The notes: a model not told the origin generated them from the letters alone. 64,000 nucleotides of DNA from Chlorobium sp. (GCA_005862285.1 SZXW01000010.1:248001-312000); one strand, 5' to 3'. Positions 50,286 to 62,620 are shown, counted from the first letter of the stretch. Made by a program: numbers and translations.

Positions 50286-53200
50286 ATGCATGAAAATATG
50301 GTTTGTAAGCTTCATATGAAAACGTTATTACATGACGGGGCAAGTAGTGCTGCAGTGACCAGAAGGAATACCCGCTTTCTTTTCGATGCCGTAACGAAGT
50401 CAGTACCCTATACCTCACTCAAACAGGCAGTCTCCTGTGTTCGCGACAGCGATGCCGGAGTGTACGAGCCGGTTGAGATTACCGGTCTGCAGGGATCGTT
50501 CAATTCGGTGCTCGTATCGATCCTGTTTAACGATCAGCCGGCACCTGTCCTGCTCCTTTGCGGCCAGAACAGCTTTGAACTCTATGAAAACGATCTCGAA
50601 GCCCTGCTTCCCGAAGGTTCGGTCTGCAATACGTCGGATGAACTTTCCCTTTCGATCCTCGCGATAACCGAAAAAAGAAAATCGGTCATCCTCTCCTTCT
50701 TCGACGACCTGAACCATACCCTCTGCTCGCCTGATGAATCGGCTGCACGTATCTTCACGCTTTCGGCAGAACAGGATGCAGGATATGAAAATCTCAAGCG
50801 TTTCCTTGCCTCGAACGGTTTCGAAGCGAGGGAATTTGTCGAGGATGAAGGAGAATTCTCCGTCAGGGGCTCGATTATAGACGTATTTCCTTTCGGGGCG
50901 ACGGAACCGCTCCGGATCGAATTTTTCGGCGATACCGTCTCATCGATACGCGTATTCGACATCAACAGCCAGCTTTCAGGCAAAACAATGCAGCAGGCCA
51001 GCCTCACCGCAGGATTTACCGAAAGCGGCGGCAATACGACTCTTTTCGATTACCTCGACCCTGCAACGATCGTCATACTCGACGACATGCAGGAATTTTC
51101 AGCGCTCGACAACCGGGACGAACTCTTCAGCAATATTTCTCGCTTCCGTTGCATCAGGGTACAGCCTTCTTCACAGTCAGCGATCAATTTCGGCTCCCTG
51201 CCGCAGAAAAAGCTCAATGCTAATTTCCGGGTTCTTGCGGCTTTGATCCAGCAGGAGGCTGCCGAAAGGAAAACTCCGGTTTTCGCGACCGGCTCGCAAC
51301 GTGAAATAAGGGAGCTGAGCGACTTTCTCGCCGACGAGATCGCCCACTCAGGAAGTTCCGTAATCCCTGAGGTTGGCTGGGTTCCGGTCAACCTGTATTC
51401 CGGGTTCATATTCGAAAACCTCGACCTGTATACCGAATCCGACATTTTCGGAAAGCTGCATGCGCACAAGGCCCACCGCAAGCGTAAAATCCGGGGCATT
51501 TCACTAAAGGACCTCCAGAAACTGAAAGTCGGTGATTACGTCGTGCATGAAGATTACGGCATCGGCATCTTCAAATCCCTCGAAACCATCACGGTAGGCA
51601 ATTCCGAACAGGAGTCCGTGCTGATCGAGTATGAGGGAGGCGACCAGCTCTATGTCAATGTCCAGAACATCAACCTGCTTTCGAAATATTCAGCGGCTGA
51701 AACTTCCAGTCCGACCCTTTCGAAACTCGGAAGCTCGAAATGGGCTTCGAAAAAGGACAAGGTCCGCAAGAAGCTGCGCGATATCGCGATCAATCTCATA
51801 AAAGTTTACGCGCAGCGCAAAATGCAGCCGGGTTTCGCATTCGGTCCCGATTCCATATTCATGCGGGAATTCGAAGCATCCTTCATCTTCGATGAAACGC
51901 CGGACCAGCTCAAGGCGATCGAAGAGGTCAAGAAAGACATGCAGTCTCCCCATCCGATGGACAGGCTGATCTGCGGAGATGCCGGGTTCGGTAAGACCGA
52001 GATCGCCATGAGGGCGGCATTCAAGGCTGTGGAATCGAAAAAACAGGTCGCCGTGCTGACGCCGACAACCATTCTCGCACACCAGCACTTCGAATCGTTT
52101 ACGAAACGGTTCGAGAACTTTCCAATATCGATTGCGGTACTGAGCCGTTTCGTCACACGCAAGGACCAGCAGGAGATCCTGAAAAAGATTGAATCCGGCA
52201 AAGTCGATATCGTGATCGGCACGCACCGGCTGGTATCGAAAGATGTTCATTTCAAGGATCTCGGCCTGCTCGTGATCGATGAAGAACAGCATTTCGGCGT
52301 CGAGGTCAAGGAGAAGCTGCGCGAGCAGTTCCCGAACGTCGACACCATGACCATGTCGGCTACACCGATACCGAGAACGCTGCAGTTCTCCATGCTGGGA
52401 GCGAGAGACCTTTCCATTGTATCGACCCCGCCGAAAAACCGACAGCCGGTCGAGACGATCATTACCGATTATGACACCTCGCTTATCCAGTCTGCGATCC
52501 GCAGGGAAATCCAGCGGGACGGCCAGGTCTTTTTCCTGCACAACAGGATATCGTCCATCGAGGAGGTCCTGGAGACCCTCAGGGAACTGGTGCCTTCGGC
52601 ACGCATCGTCTATGCGCACGGACAGCTTCCGCCAAGAGAGCTCGAAAAGATCATGATGGATTTCATGCAGAAAGAGGTCGATGTACTGATCTCCACATCG
52701 ATCATCGGATCGGGTCTCGACATCTCGAACGCGAACACCATCCTCATCAACCGGGCGGACATGTTCGGCCTGTCCGACCTCTACCAGCTCCGCGGCAGGG
52801 TCGGCAGAAGTGACAGGAAAGCCTACTGCTACCTGATCGCTCCACCGCTGCATACGCTGAAAAGAGAGGCTTTACAGCGGCTTGCCGTCATCGAAAGCTT
52901 CACCGAACTCGGTTCAGGCTTCAACATCGCCCTGCGGGATCTCGATATCCGGGGAGCGGGCAACCTGCTCGGCGCCGAGCAGTCGGGATATATTCATGAG
53001 CTCGGTTTCGACCTGTACCAGAAAATGCTCGAGGAAACCGTGGCCGAACTGAAATCCACGGAATTCAGCCACCTGTTCGATGCGGAAGCAATTACCTCCG
53101 CGGCCCTTGCGAAAAGCTGCGATCTTGTCTTTAACTTCAACGCGCTCATTCCTGACTACTACATCAGTGCAACACACGAACGGTTCGCGTTTTATGAAAA

Positions 53201-53624
53201 AATTTCAAAAGCCCCGTCCGATATCGAGTTAGATGCCCTTGCAAATGAGCTCAGGGACCGTTTCGGCACCCTGCCTGAGGAAGTTACGAACCTGCTCGCG
53301 CTCAGCAGATTCAAGCTTGCCGGTACGGCGATCGGCCTGGAAAAAATAGACCTCCAGGCGAAAACCCTCACCCTGTTCCTGCCCGACCAGCAGAACGAGC
53401 ATCTCTCGCACAGGGAATTCTACCAGTACCTCTTCACCGCTGTGCAGGAGCCCTGGATGCAGGAATATCAACCCGGGTTCCGCTTCGATAAAAAAATGAA
53501 GCTTGTCCTGAACCATCCCGGCGATTCGGAAAAAACACCGGAAATGCTGATCCTCCGCTATATCGGGTTTTTCCGTAAACTCGAAGAGGCATCGAAGGTG
53601 CAAGCGGTTCAAAATCAAGCCTGA
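50286..53624 (+). CDS. mfd: Transcription-repair coupling factor
   Basis: [90 protein letters not shown]. Confidence 0.96.
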   Translation: MHENMVCKLHMKTLLHDGASSAAVTRRNTRFLFDAVTKSVPYTSLKQAVSCVRDSDAGVYEPVEITGLQGSFNSVLVSILFNDQPAPVLLLCGQNSFELYENDLEALLPEGSVCNTSDELSLSILAITEKRKSVILSFFDDLNHTLCSPDESAARIFTLSAEQDAGYENLKRFLASNGFEAREFVEDEGEFSVRGSIIDVFPFGATEPLRIEFFGDTVSSIRVFDINSQLSGKTMQQASLTAGFTESGGNTTLFDYLDPATIVILDDMQEFSALDNRDELFSNISRFRCIRVQPSSQSAINFGSLPQKKLNANFRVLAALIQQEAAERKTPVFATGSQREIRELSDFLADEIAHSGSSVIPEVGWVPVNLYSGFIFENLDLYTESDIFGKLHAHKAHRKRKIRGISLKDLQKLKVGDYVVHEDYGIGIFKSLETITVGNSEQESVLIEYEGGDQLYVNVQNINLLSKYSAAETSSPTLSKLGSSKWASKKDKVRKKLRDIAINLIKVYAQRKMQPGFAFGPDSIFMREFEASFIFDETPDQLKAIEEVKKDMQSPHPMDRLICGDAGFGKTEIAMRAAFKAVESKKQVAVLTPTTILAHQHFESFTKRFENFPISIAVLSRFVTRKDQQEILKKIESGKVDIVIGTHRLVSKDVHFKDLGLLVIDEEQHFGVEVKEKLREQFPNVDTMTMSATPIPRTLQFSMLGARDLSIVSTPPKNRQPVETIITDYDTSLIQSAIRREIQRDGQVFFLHNRISSIEEVLETLRELVPSARIVYAHGQLPPRELEKIMMDFMQKEVDVLISTSIIGSGLDISNANTILINRADMFGLSDLYQLRGRVGRSDRKAYCYLIAPPLHTLKREALQRLAVIESFTELGSGFNIALRDLDIRGAGNLLGAEQSGYIHELGFDLYQKMLEETVAELKSTEFSHLFDAEAITSAALAKSCDLVFNFNALIPDYYISATHERFAFYEKISKAPSDIELDALANELRDRFGTLPEEVTNLLALSRFKLAGTAIGLEKIDLQAKTLTLFLPDQQNEHLSHREFYQYLFTAVQEPWMQEYQPGFRFDKKMKLVLNHPGDSEKTPEMLILRYIGFFRKLEEASKVQAVQNQA

Positions 53625-53668
53625 CATCTTTTCATAATACATCAAGCTTTCATTTATTACTCGGACGA

Positions 53669-53745
53669 ATCAACTACCCCGCAGCAAGCAGCGGGGTATG
53701 AATTCATATGGAGATTATTCTTTCACGAAGCAAGCTTCGGGGAAT
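53669..53745. repeat. Dispersed double-hairpin intergenic repeat, copy 2
   Basis: ATCAACTACCCCGCAGCAAGCAGCGGGGTATGAATTCAT..TTTCACGAAGCAAGCTTCGGGGAAT. Confidence 0.75.
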
Positions 53746-53800
53746 TTGACCCTCAGTGATTAAAACTGTCAATCCTGGTTAGCAAAAATAGTTCCAATTT

Positions 53801-53889
53801 TGTCATTCTGAGCAAAGCGAAGAATCCATAAATTATTGCATAGTAATAAAATGGATTCTTCATTCCGCTAAGCTTCATTCAGAATGACA
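53801..53889. repeat. MITE-like palindromic repeat (TGTCATTCTGAGC..GAAGAATC family)
   Basis: Termini TGTCATTCTGA / TCAGAATGACA and internal GAAGAATCCAT / ATGGATTCTTC. Confidence 0.75.
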
Positions 53890-54039
53890 GCCCCTTTATC
53901 AGAATTTTCTTGCAACTTATCGTTGCCGGAGTAAAAAAAAGAGTGCCGTTTTTTGGCATTTCGAGCAACTTTTGCCCTGACGGCTTTGTTTCAAAAAAGA
54001 AGATTGAATTTGTCTGATTAATAACAAAACTTTACATCA

Positions 54040-54669
54040 ATGAATATCACCATCAACAATAAAGTATACGAGGCGAATGTAGGTGACAGGCTGCTGGATA
54101 TAGCCAGAAAGAACCATGCCCACATCGGGTATTTCTGCGGAGGAAACAGTATCTGCCAGACCTGTTACGTGACGGTCCTTGAAGGGGCTGATCTGCTTTC
54201 ACCACTCAGCGATTACGAAAAGGCGCTGCTGTCCGACAATCTCATACATGAAGGAACAAGAATGGCCTGCCTGACGACGATCGAAAAGCCCGGTATCATC
54301 AGGATTGTTTCAACTGTCGAAGAGGTCAAGCAGATGTTCGAAACAAACCCCGTAGAGCTTGTCGGATACGCAGGAAAAATGGGCCGTGAAGCGCTTGTAA
54401 AGTTTCCTGACACCATGCGCATTCAGGCAGGAAGAAAGTTTGACCTGCTTCAGCTGATTTCCGATGTATTGAAGGGAATCGGAGATGCACTGATACTGAT
54501 TTTCGATGCCTTCCAGCCCACGTCTTCACCTTCAGAAGGGTGCGGCTGCGGCAGCACGGCTCACAGCCCGCACACTGGTGGCCATGATACAAAGGGGACC
54601 TGCACGATGACGGACGCGCAAGGCAGGGAGAAAAAACCGATTCCGATTTCGTCGTCCATTGCCGCCTGA
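54040..54669 (+). CDS. [2Fe-2S] chlorosome-envelope-type protein (CsmI/J/X-like)
   Basis: Adrenodoxin-like [46 protein letters not shown] + MACLTT. Confidence 0.72.
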   Translation: MNITINNKVYEANVGDRLLDIARKNHAHIGYFCGGNSICQTCYVTVLEGADLLSPLSDYEKALLSDNLIHEGTRMACLTTIEKPGIIRIVSTVEEVKQMFETNPVELVGYAGKMGREALVKFPDTMRIQAGRKFDLLQLISDVLKGIGDALILIFDAFQPTSSPSEGCGCGSTAHSPHTGGHDTKGTCTMTDAQGREKKPIPISSSIAA

Positions 54670-54827
54670 TTACTGCCGGCTGCATCGTTCTTTCACGCTC
54701 TCTTTTTTCAGCCGCGGCCTGTTCATTTACTGCTTTCCGGCCGCGGTTGAGGCTGCGGAAAAAAATGATTATATTGAGTAGTCTGAGAAAGCTGATGTTT
54801 GTTTATGTTCAATAAATCCATGAAACC

Positions 54828-55514
54828 ATGATCATTCATATCAATGACAGGCCCTGTGACGCGCAGGTGGGCGATCTTCTCCTGAAAGTTGCCCAGAACA
54901 ATAAAAGCCACATCGGTTATATCTGCGGCGGGAACGGCATCTGCCAGAGCTGTTTTGTTTATGTCAAGGAAGGCGCTGACTGCCTCTCCGAACCCGGAGC
55001 GGAAGAAAAAACATTCATTTCCGATAAACTGCTGCAGGAAGGAGGCCGTCTCGCCTGCCGTACCACCATCAGGAAGGAAGGTTCGATCAAGGTCATTACG
55101 AGGGCCGAAACCCTGAGAAGAATCGTGCTCGGGCTCAACGTTCCCGGCTTCATCACCTATGCCCAGACAATCGGGTACAATGTCGTCAACCAGCTTCCAG
55201 GCGGCACGGCCAATATTTTCAACCGCGTGAGGGAGGGCAGGCTGAACCCCCTTGACACGCTGAAAAAAATCGGAAGCGGGCTGGGACCGGCTTCGCTGCT
55301 GGCAATCAGCTCATTCAAGGAAACATTTCCATTCCTGCAATACCCGGCATCCCTCCTCTGCGGCGGTGCCAGGGGAGTTGTCAGTACGGCGGGAAATGCC
55401 GTCAGCATGTTGACCGGCGGCCGTCTGCAACTGCCTGGAATTTGCGGACCCTGCTGTGAATCCGGGCAAGCTTCTGCCGTTGAACCGGTGACCATTACCA
55501 TAAAACAGGTTTAG
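54828..55514 (+). CDS. [2Fe-2S] chlorosome-envelope-type protein (CsmI/J/X-like), tandem paralog
   Basis: HINDRPCDAQVGDLLLKVAQNNKSHIGYICGGNGICQSCFVYVKEGADCLS + LACRTT. Confidence 0.75.
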   Translation: MIIHINDRPCDAQVGDLLLKVAQNNKSHIGYICGGNGICQSCFVYVKEGADCLSEPGAEEKTFISDKLLQEGGRLACRTTIRKEGSIKVITRAETLRRIVLGLNVPGFITYAQTIGYNVVNQLPGGTANIFNRVREGRLNPLDTLKKIGSGLGPASLLAISSFKETFPFLQYPASLLCGGARGVVSTAGNAVSMLTGGRLQLPGICGPCCESGQASAVEPVTITIKQV

Positions 55515-55642
55515 CGCTTTTGCAGAAATAGCATAATGACAATCATGGACTCCAGATGGGGTATTCGTCTGATTTTGGAAATATCGAGTTCGAACTGGGA
55601 GCAAAAACCCTTGAACGCTGGCTGATCAAGCCTGAAAAAACC

Positions 55643-56776
55643 ATGAACATCGTTCTCGGCATTCCCAGGGAACGGGCTCAGGACGAACGTAGGGTTGCGA
55701 TTTCTCCACCGGGTGTGCAGATACTGGTTGAACATGGAATCAAAGTCATAATCGAGGATTCAGCCGGCAAATTCTGCAATTTTTCCAATATCGACTATTC
55801 GGAAGCCGGCGCAAAGATTGCCGAGAGTGCCGACGAACTATACAGTCAGGCAAATGTCATTCTGAAAGTTTCACCTCCCCAGCCGGAGGAACTCTCTCTT
55901 CTCATGAACGGACAGATGCTTATTTCAGCGGTCCATCTGGGAACGGTCAGCCAACATATGATCAGGACGTTGCTTGAAAAAAATATCACCGCTCTCGGAT
56001 TCGAGTTTATCGAAACAAGGGACGGAGAATTGCCGATCGTCAGAACGGTAAGTGAAATTGCCGGATCACTTGCCGTCCAGACCGCGGCAAAATACCTCGA
56101 AACGGGTTACGGAGGCAGCGGCATCCTGCTCGGCGGCATCGCCGGAGTTCCTCCAGCGCATGTAACGATCATCGGAGCGGGAACCGTAGGGCTCTTTGCC
56201 GCGCAGGACGCGCTCGGGCTCGGTGCGCAGGTAACCGTGATAGACAAGGAGATCAACAGGCTGAGGAGGTTCGAAGCATTTTTCAACCGCCATCTTGTCA
56301 CGGCGATTGCAAACGATCATTACATTTCACAGCTTGCAAAAATTTCAGACGTCATCATCGGTGCCCTCAGCCCCAAACAGAAGATCAGCAAACCGCTGGT
56401 GAGCGAACAGGTTGTCAAATCGATGAAACCAGGTTCCGTGATCATAGACGTATCGATCGACCAGGGCGCATGTTTCGCTACAAGCCGCCACACCTCGCAT
56501 ACCAATCCGATTTTCGTGAAACATGGCGTAACACACTACTGCGTCCCCAATATCCCTTCAGCCGTGGCAAAAACCGCATCGTTCGCACTGACGAATACTC
56601 TGCTGCCATTCCTCCTGAAACTCACGGAGCATGAAACCATTGCAGACATCCTCTGGAAAAGCCACAGCCTGAGAAAAGGCACCTATGTTTTCAAAGGGTA
56701 TGTCACCAAGAAAATTCTGTCCGAGCTAACCGATTTTCCGTTCAGGGAGATCGAAATGCTTCTTGCCGCATGCTGA
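55643..56776 (+). CDS. ald: Alanine dehydrogenase-like protein
   Basis: GIPRERAQDERRVAISPPGVQILVEHG; VTIIGAGTVGLFAAQDALGLGAQVTVID. Confidence 0.88.
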   Translation: MNIVLGIPRERAQDERRVAISPPGVQILVEHGIKVIIEDSAGKFCNFSNIDYSEAGAKIAESADELYSQANVILKVSPPQPEELSLLMNGQMLISAVHLGTVSQHMIRTLLEKNITALGFEFIETRDGELPIVRTVSEIAGSLAVQTAAKYLETGYGGSGILLGGIAGVPPAHVTIIGAGTVGLFAAQDALGLGAQVTVIDKEINRLRRFEAFFNRHLVTAIANDHYISQLAKISDVIIGALSPKQKISKPLVSEQVVKSMKPGSVIIDVSIDQGACFATSRHTSHTNPIFVKHGVTHYCVPNIPSAVAKTASFALTNTLLPFLLKLTEHETIADILWKSHSLRKGTYVFKGYVTKKILSELTDFPFREIEMLLAAC

Positions 56777-56782
56777 ACAAGC

Positions 56783-58309
56783 TCATAAAAGATATTCGAG
56801 CGGCTTTCCAAGCTTCCTTGCTACATACGAAGCACAGGAAACTCCCGAATAGGTAACGGCAATCACCCCCTGCCCGGGAAAGGTGCTGTCACCTACGGCA
56901 TACAGGTTTTTGACCGGTGTGGTATTCTGCGGTTTCTGCAGGATATTCTGACCGGGCTTGAGCAATGGACCATAGGACCCCTTGTATCGGTTCAGGTAAC
57001 GCACATGGGTCAGAGGCGATGCGAGAACCTTCAATTCGATGGCTTCTGACAACCCCGGAAGAATCCGCTCCGTCCGGGAAATGACATTTGCGGCAAGAAC
57101 TTCCTTGGCTTCAAGGTACTCCCGGCTCCCTCTCTGGTACGTCTCCCAGTCGTCCGCTTCCGCGGTAACGAACATATGGATAGTATGCTTGCCTGTCGGG
57201 GCAAGCGAGTGATCGAGCAGAGTCGGGGCGGAAAAATAAATTGTTCCTCCCGGCTGGTTATACCGTTTCCAGTCATCGACAAGAATATTATGGACATAAA
57301 AATCCTTCGGAATCACTGATGCATCGACGCCGAGAAAAAGCTGAAACCAGCTCGGGGCCCTGAGAAAGCGTGACTCGTCCATCCTGAACCGGGAATCGGT
57401 CACGAGGCGATTGAAGGTGTCCCAGACCGTGGCATTGCTGACCACTGCCCTGGCTGCATATTCTGTGCCATCAGCAAGTCTCACACCCCGCGCCTCTCCG
57501 TTTTCAAGAATAATTCCGGTAACCTCCGATAGAAACCGGATGGAACCACCGAATTTTTCGATTCCCCGGCATAATGCCTGCGGAATCACTCCCGATCCGC
57601 CTACCGGATAGTTGATCCCTCCATGATGACGGTCGGCAAGGCAGATGCCGGCATTCACGAGAGGAGTTGAAACCGCATCCTGGACAGCCCAGGAATAGGC
57701 TTCCATATCGATGAACCTGAGCAGTTCTTCATCGGCTATGTATTTCCTGGCGGTTTTGCCCATCGAACGGAATGATTTCATGGCAAGCGCTACCGTCTTC
57801 AACGGATTGTTGAATCCAACCACACCAAGGTGCACGATATCCTCGAGCGAACCTGCCGGAAGGGAGCTGAGAATATCATATACCTCTTCAAGCTCACGAT
57901 AAAATTCCGCTATCCCTTTTTTCTCATGGGGAAAACGGGCTGCAAGCGCGTCGATGAAGGCTTGCCGGTCATAACAGGCTGGTACCGAAAAACCGTTCGG
58001 CAGATGGTAATGGATCTGAACAGGGTCCGGCACCGTCTTCACCTCGATACCAAGCTGCCTGAAAATCCTGGTATGGAGATTGAGCGTTCCGCCGCGGCCG
58101 TTTTCAGCGAAGCCGTAAAAAACCGAAGCACCGGCATCGAAACGGTAACCTTCACGCTGGAAGGAAGAACAGCTTCCGCCCGGATACCGGTTCTTCTCGA
58201 AAACAAGCGTTGAAATCCCCTGCTGCTGCAGGAGTGCGGCAGTTGTAAGGCCCCCGATCCCTGAGCCGATAATGATCACATCGGCAGATCTGTCAATAAC
58301 GTCATGCAT
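56783..58309 (-). CDS. crtH: Carotenoid isomerase-type FAD oxidoreductase (CrtH/CRTISO-like)
   Basis: VIIIGSGIGGLTTAALLQQQGISTLVFEKNRYPGGSCSSF; C-terminal YAVGDSTFPGQGVIAVTYSGVSCA. Confidence 0.82.
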   Translation of the reverse strand: MHDVIDRSADVIIIGSGIGGLTTAALLQQQGISTLVFEKNRYPGGSCSSFQREGYRFDAGASVFYGFAENGRGGTLNLHTRIFRQLGIEVKTVPDPVQIHYHLPNGFSVPACYDRQAFIDALAARFPHEKKGIAEFYRELEEVYDILSSLPAGSLEDIVHLGVVGFNNPLKTVALAMKSFRSMGKTARKYIADEELLRFIDMEAYSWAVQDAVSTPLVNAGICLADRHHGGINYPVGGSGVIPQALCRGIEKFGGSIRFLSEVTGIILENGEARGVRLADGTEYAARAVVSNATVWDTFNRLVTDSRFRMDESRFLRAPSWFQLFLGVDASVIPKDFYVHNILVDDWKRYNQPGGTIYFSAPTLLDHSLAPTGKHTIHMFVTAEADDWETYQRGSREYLEAKEVLAANVISRTERILPGLSEAIELKVLASPLTHVRYLNRYKGSYGPLLKPGQNILQKPQNTTPVKNLYAVGDSTFPGQGVIAVTYSGVSCASYVARKLGKPLEYLL

Positions 58310-58431
58310 GATATTTTACTGTCCGGTAGTTCGGAAATGAATGAAAATATATTATTTAAAAAATAATTACTTTATGGTTATAGGTTACATATTGCCTTTA
58401 ACCCTCAACTGAAGCTGGAAGATTCTGTCGT

Positions 58432-59058
58432 ATGACTAAATCTGATACAAAACATCCTGTGAAAGCAGTGTCGAAAAAAGAACTTCACTCCCGTGAGGAA
58501 CTTCAGAAACAGCTGGAGTTTCAGAAAGAGGCCGTTGTCCATATCAATTCACTATACAACTATGCCCTTCATCTCACCATGAACCCGGATGACGCAGAAG
58601 ATCTTGTCCAGGAAACCTATCTGAAAGCATACAGATTTTTTAATTCTTTCGAGCGGGGAACAAACTGCAAGGCCTGGCTGTTTAAAATCCTTAAAAACAA
58701 TTATATCAACAGTTTTAGAAAAAATTCCAAAGAACCGGGTAAAGTCGATTATGATCTCATCAAAGACTTTTACCATTCGATAAAGGATACAAGAACCGAT
58801 ACGACTGAAGCTGAAGCCGATTATTTCCATACTTTGATGCATGAAGAGGTTTATATGGCCCTTCAGTCGTTACCCGAGGAGTTCAGGGAAGTTATACAGT
58901 TGTGTGATATTGAAGGATTTACCTACGAGGAAATTGCAAATATGGTAGAGAGCCCAATCGGCACGGTCAGATCGAGGTTGTATAGAGGAAGAAAGCTGCT
59001 TCGAGCACAACTTGAAAATTATGCAAAAAAATTCGGCTTCAATACCGAAACAGAGTAA
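58432..59058 (+). CDS. ECF RNA polymerase sigma factor
   Basis: [85 protein letters not shown]. Confidence 0.95.
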   Translation: MTKSDTKHPVKAVSKKELHSREELQKQLEFQKEAVVHINSLYNYALHLTMNPDDAEDLVQETYLKAYRFFNSFERGTNCKAWLFKILKNNYINSFRKNSKEPGKVDYDLIKDFYHSIKDTRTDTTEAEADYFHTLMHEEVYMALQSLPEEFREVIQLCDIEGFTYEEIANMVESPIGTVRSRLYRGRKLLRAQLENYAKKFGFNTETE

Positions 59059-59089
59059 TACCATCAATTCGCATAAAATATTTTATATC

Positions 59090-59341
59090 ATGAACTGCAA
59101 CAAGACACGGGTACTCATGAGCGTTGCCATTGACGGCGAGCTGACCCTTAAAGAAGAACAGATGTTTCTTCTTCACCTCTCAGAATGTGAGGTATGCAGA
59201 ATCGAGTATGAAGACGCGAAAAAAACGAAAATGATCATCAGGGAAAAAATAGTGAGATTCAAAGCTCCCCCCTCCCTTGTATCCACGATCATGCAATTAT
59301 CCAACATCGACACCAAAGAAACCGAAGACACTCTCCTCTGA
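59090..59341 (+). CDS. Zinc-finger anti-sigma factor (zf-HC2)
   Basis: HLSECEVCRIEY (HxxxCxxC), adjacent to ECF sigma factor. Confidence 0.85.
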   Translation: MNCNKTRVLMSVAIDGELTLKEEQMFLLHLSECEVCRIEYEDAKKTKMIIREKIVRFKAPPSLVSTIMQLSNIDTKETEDTLL

Positions 59342-59482
59342 AATATGCCCCGGAATACTTTTAATAACCGGCTTTTAAATAACTTTTCCGGTTTGAATTG
59401 TATGAATTTATGGCTATATAACTAATATATCCTTAATGGAATATTTGTATAAAACAGGCATAATACACGGAGCTGCAACAGG

Positions 59483-59878
59483 TTGGTTATGAACAAGATC
59501 ATTACGATCACAGAAGAAGAGGTCAATAAATGGAATCTCAATACGCCGGATGAAATGCTCGAAGAGGTTTCGAACCGATTCAAGCTGCTTTCCGAACCGA
59601 TGCGGCTTAAGATTCTGAGGGTTCTATGTGAAAAGGAACATACGGTTCAGGAAATCGTTAAAAAGGTCAATGCCAGCCAGGCCAACATTTCCAAACATCT
59701 GGCACTGATGCATGACAACGGCGTTGTGAACCGCAGGAAAGCCGGCCTGAAATGTTATTACCGGATAGCGGATGAAAGCATTGTCTACGCCTGCTATCTC
59801 ATTTCGAAAAGCGTAGTTGAAAATCTCCAGGACCGTCTAAGCTGGGTCCAGAAAATCAATGCGAATATTGCAACCTGA
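59483..59878 (+). CDS. ArsR-family winged-helix regulator
   Basis: [59 protein letters not shown]. Confidence 0.9.
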   Translation: MVMNKIITITEEEVNKWNLNTPDEMLEEVSNRFKLLSEPMRLKILRVLCEKEHTVQEIVKKVNASQANISKHLALMHDNGVVNRRKAGLKCYYRIADESIVYACYLISKSVVENLQDRLSWVQKINANIAT

Positions 59879-60028
59879 GCACCCCATCCTTCAGTTTTCT
59901 CACCCGCTCTCCTTCCTTGATTGCAGAAACTACATCATCCTGCTCCACCTTTTACCACTTGTTGACCCTGGATAGAAAATCATGTTCCAATGTTGTCTGA
60001 CAGTATTAACAATCCCCCGTCAATAAAT

Positions 60029-60112
60029 ATGACATTTTTGCGCTTTTTATGTCATTTATGACACCTGTTTTATTCTGAACAGGAAATAAATCGGTTTGGC
60101 ATGGTTTTTGAT
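60029..60112 (+). promoter_or_regulatory. Candidate hsp20 control region: TGTCAT/ATGACA palindromes plus sigma-54-like element
   Basis: ATGACAT (60029-60035), TGTCATTTATGACA (60050-60063), TGGCATGGTTTTTGAT (60097-60112). Confidence 0.4.
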
Positions 60113-60183
60113 TGATTAATGGCAGAGAGAGAACATCTCTATCAATTTTTATCAAAAAGGCACATTTTAAAAAGGAGAAAATC

Positions 60184-60582
60184 ATGCTTGTAAAATTATC
60201 AAAAGATCCTCTCAAGCTGTTTGATGATATCTGGTCAGGTGCGCAAATGCCGGCAACTCCGGCATTCAAAGTCGACATTTCCGAGGATGAAAAGTCTTTC
60301 CATATCGATGCCGAACTACCGGGTATAACCAAAGAAAATATTGCACTCAATATCGAGGATGATATGCTGACCATAAAAGCAGAGAGAAAGCAGGAAACGG
60401 AAGAAACAAGGAAGAACTATCACCGGATTGAAAGAACATACGGAAACTTTTCACGGAGCTTCAATCTTGGGGAAATCATCGATCAGGAGCATATAACCGC
60501 AGATTTCGACAATGGTGTGCTTCACGTAAGCCTTCCGAAAGCCGTACCGGTGAAAAAGACAAAAGAAATAGCCATCAGTTAA
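60184..60582 (+). CDS. Hsp20/alpha-crystallin family small heat shock protein
   Basis: [42 protein letters not shown]. Confidence 0.94.
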   Translation: MLVKLSKDPLKLFDDIWSGAQMPATPAFKVDISEDEKSFHIDAELPGITKENIALNIEDDMLTIKAERKQETEETRKNYHRIERTYGNFSRSFNLGEIIDQEHITADFDNGVLHVSLPKAVPVKKTKEIAIS

Positions 60583-60656
60583 GTTAACCATAAATCCGGG
60601 TTCACATCACAGATGGAGAACCCGGAATTTATATATCACAAGAGAGGAAATTCATT

Positions 60657-62570
60657 ATGGGTAAAATTATCGGCATCGATCTCGGCACCACGAACTCCTG
60701 TGTTGCGGTCATGCAGGGCACTCAACCAACAGTTATTGAAAACTCTGAAGGCAGCCGCACTACTCCGTCCATCATCGGATTAACCAAAACAGGAGACCGT
60801 CTGGTTGGACAAGCCGCAAAAAGACAGGCTATCACCAACCCGAGAAACACTATTTTTTCGATCAAAAGATTCATGGGACGCAAATACGACGAGGTTCCGA
60901 ATGAAAAAAAGATTGCCCCTTACGAAGTCGTCAACGAAAACGGCGAGGCAAGGGTGAAAATCAACGACAAAGTCTACTCGCCTCAGGAAATCTCGGCGAT
61001 GGTTCTTCAGAAAATGAAACAGACCGCAGAGGATTTCCTTGGTGAAAAAGTCAGCGAAGCGGTCATTACCGTACCTGCATACTTCAACGATGCCCAGAGG
61101 CAGGCGACCAAGGATGCTGGACGTATCGCAGGCCTTGACGTCAAGCGAATCATCAACGAACCTACCGCTGCAGCTCTTGCATACGGGCTCGACCGCAAAC
61201 GGGAGAATGAAAAGGTAGCGGTGTTCGACCTTGGAGGCGGCACGTTCGATATCTCCATTCTCGAGCTCGGCGACGGCGTTTTTGAAGTGAAGTCCACCGA
61301 CGGCGACACCCATCTCGGTGGCGACGACTTCGACCAGAAAATCATCGATTTTCTGGCAGACGAATTCAAAAAACAGGAAGGAATAGACCTCCGGAATGAC
61401 CCGATTGCGCTGCAGCGTCTTAAAGAAGCTGCTGAAAAAGCAAAAATCGAGCTCTCATCGAGAACCGACACTGAAATCAACCTCCCGTTCATCACCGCGA
61501 CACAGGAAGGTCCGAAACACCTTGTCATCAACCTTACCCGTGCGAAATTCGAAGCGATTTCTGCCGACCTGTTCGACAAACTGCTCGACCCATGCCACCG
61601 CGCGGTCAAGAATTCCAAACTCGAACTGAAGGATATCGACGAGGTCGTACTGGTCGGCGGTTCGACACGAATTCCGAAAGTCCAGTCTCTCGTAAAAGAA
61701 TTTTTCGGAAAGGAACCGAATAAAAGCGTCAACCCGGACGAGGTTGTCGCAATTGGAGCAGCTATCCAGGGCGGCGTTCTGAAAGGCGATGTTACCGACG
61801 TGCTTCTGCTTGACGTCACTCCGCTCTCTCTGGGCATCGAAACCCTTGGCGGCGTTATGACGAAGCTTATCGATGCGAACACCACCATTCCGACAAGAAA
61901 ACAGGAAGTATTCTCGACAGCGGCAGATAACCAGACTTCTGTTGAAGTCCATGTCCTGCAGGGTGAGCGTCCGATGGCCCGTGATAACAAAACGCTCGGA
62001 AGGTTCCATCTCGGCGACATTCCTCCTGCACCGAGGGGAATACCGCAGATCGAGGTCATCTTTGATATCGATTCCAACGGCATCCTCAATGTATCGGCAA
62101 AAGACAAGGCCACCGGAAAGGAACAAAGCATCAGAATCGAGGCAAGCAGCAAGCTCAGCGATGCTGAAGTCGAAAAAATGAAGCAGGATGCAAAGATGCA
62201 TGCCGATGAAGACAAGAAGAAAAAGGATGAGATCGACACCCGGAACACTGCGGATTCTCTGATTTTCAGCACCGAAAAACAGCTGAAGGAGCTGGCCGAT
62301 AAAATTCCTTCAGACAGAAAGGTATCTCTTGAAGGTGCTCTTGAAAAGCTCAAGGAAGCATACAAAAACGGCACCATCGAATCGATCAGGGATGCCATGG
62401 ACCAGCTCAACAAGGAGTGGAACGACATTGCTTCGCAGCTCTATCAGTCGCAGGGAGCCGGAGAACCGCATACCAACCCGGGAGCCTCATCCGGCGGAAC
62501 CACGAGCGGCAGCGGAGACGGTGAAGTCCAGAATGCCGAGTACGAAGTAATCGATGGCAACAATAAATAA
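60657..62570 (+). CDS. dnaK: Molecular chaperone DnaK
   Basis: [48 protein letters not shown]-like end YEVIDGNNK. Confidence 0.99.
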   Translation: MGKIIGIDLGTTNSCVAVMQGTQPTVIENSEGSRTTPSIIGLTKTGDRLVGQAAKRQAITNPRNTIFSIKRFMGRKYDEVPNEKKIAPYEVVNENGEARVKINDKVYSPQEISAMVLQKMKQTAEDFLGEKVSEAVITVPAYFNDAQRQATKDAGRIAGLDVKRIINEPTAAALAYGLDRKRENEKVAVFDLGGGTFDISILELGDGVFEVKSTDGDTHLGGDDFDQKIIDFLADEFKKQEGIDLRNDPIALQRLKEAAEKAKIELSSRTDTEINLPFITATQEGPKHLVINLTRAKFEAISADLFDKLLDPCHRAVKNSKLELKDIDEVVLVGGSTRIPKVQSLVKEFFGKEPNKSVNPDEVVAIGAAIQGGVLKGDVTDVLLLDVTPLSLGIETLGGVMTKLIDANTTIPTRKQEVFSTAADNQTSVEVHVLQGERPMARDNKTLGRFHLGDIPPAPRGIPQIEVIFDIDSNGILNVSAKDKATGKEQSIRIEASSKLSDAEVEKMKQDAKMHADEDKKKKDEIDTRNTADSLIFSTEKQLKELADKIPSDRKVSLEGALEKLKEAYKNGTIESIRDAMDQLNKEWNDIASQLYQSQGAGEPHTNPGASSGGTTSGSGDGEVQNAEYEVIDGNNK

Positions 62571-62596
62571 TCTCGATACAAAAGTTGAAATGTCTC

Positions 62597-62620
62597 AAAG
62601 GGATTCGCACGAATCCCTTT
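62597..62620 (+). terminator. Hairpin downstream of dnaK
   Basis: AAAGGGATTCG-CA-CGAATCCCTTT perfect 11-bp inverted repeat. Confidence 0.75.

Noticed and set aside
61007-62428. 473-aa ORF antisense to dnaK
   Set aside because: Long antisense ORFs opposite dnaK are a known composition artefact; Ser/Arg-rich translation, no domain, and the sense gene is unambiguous.
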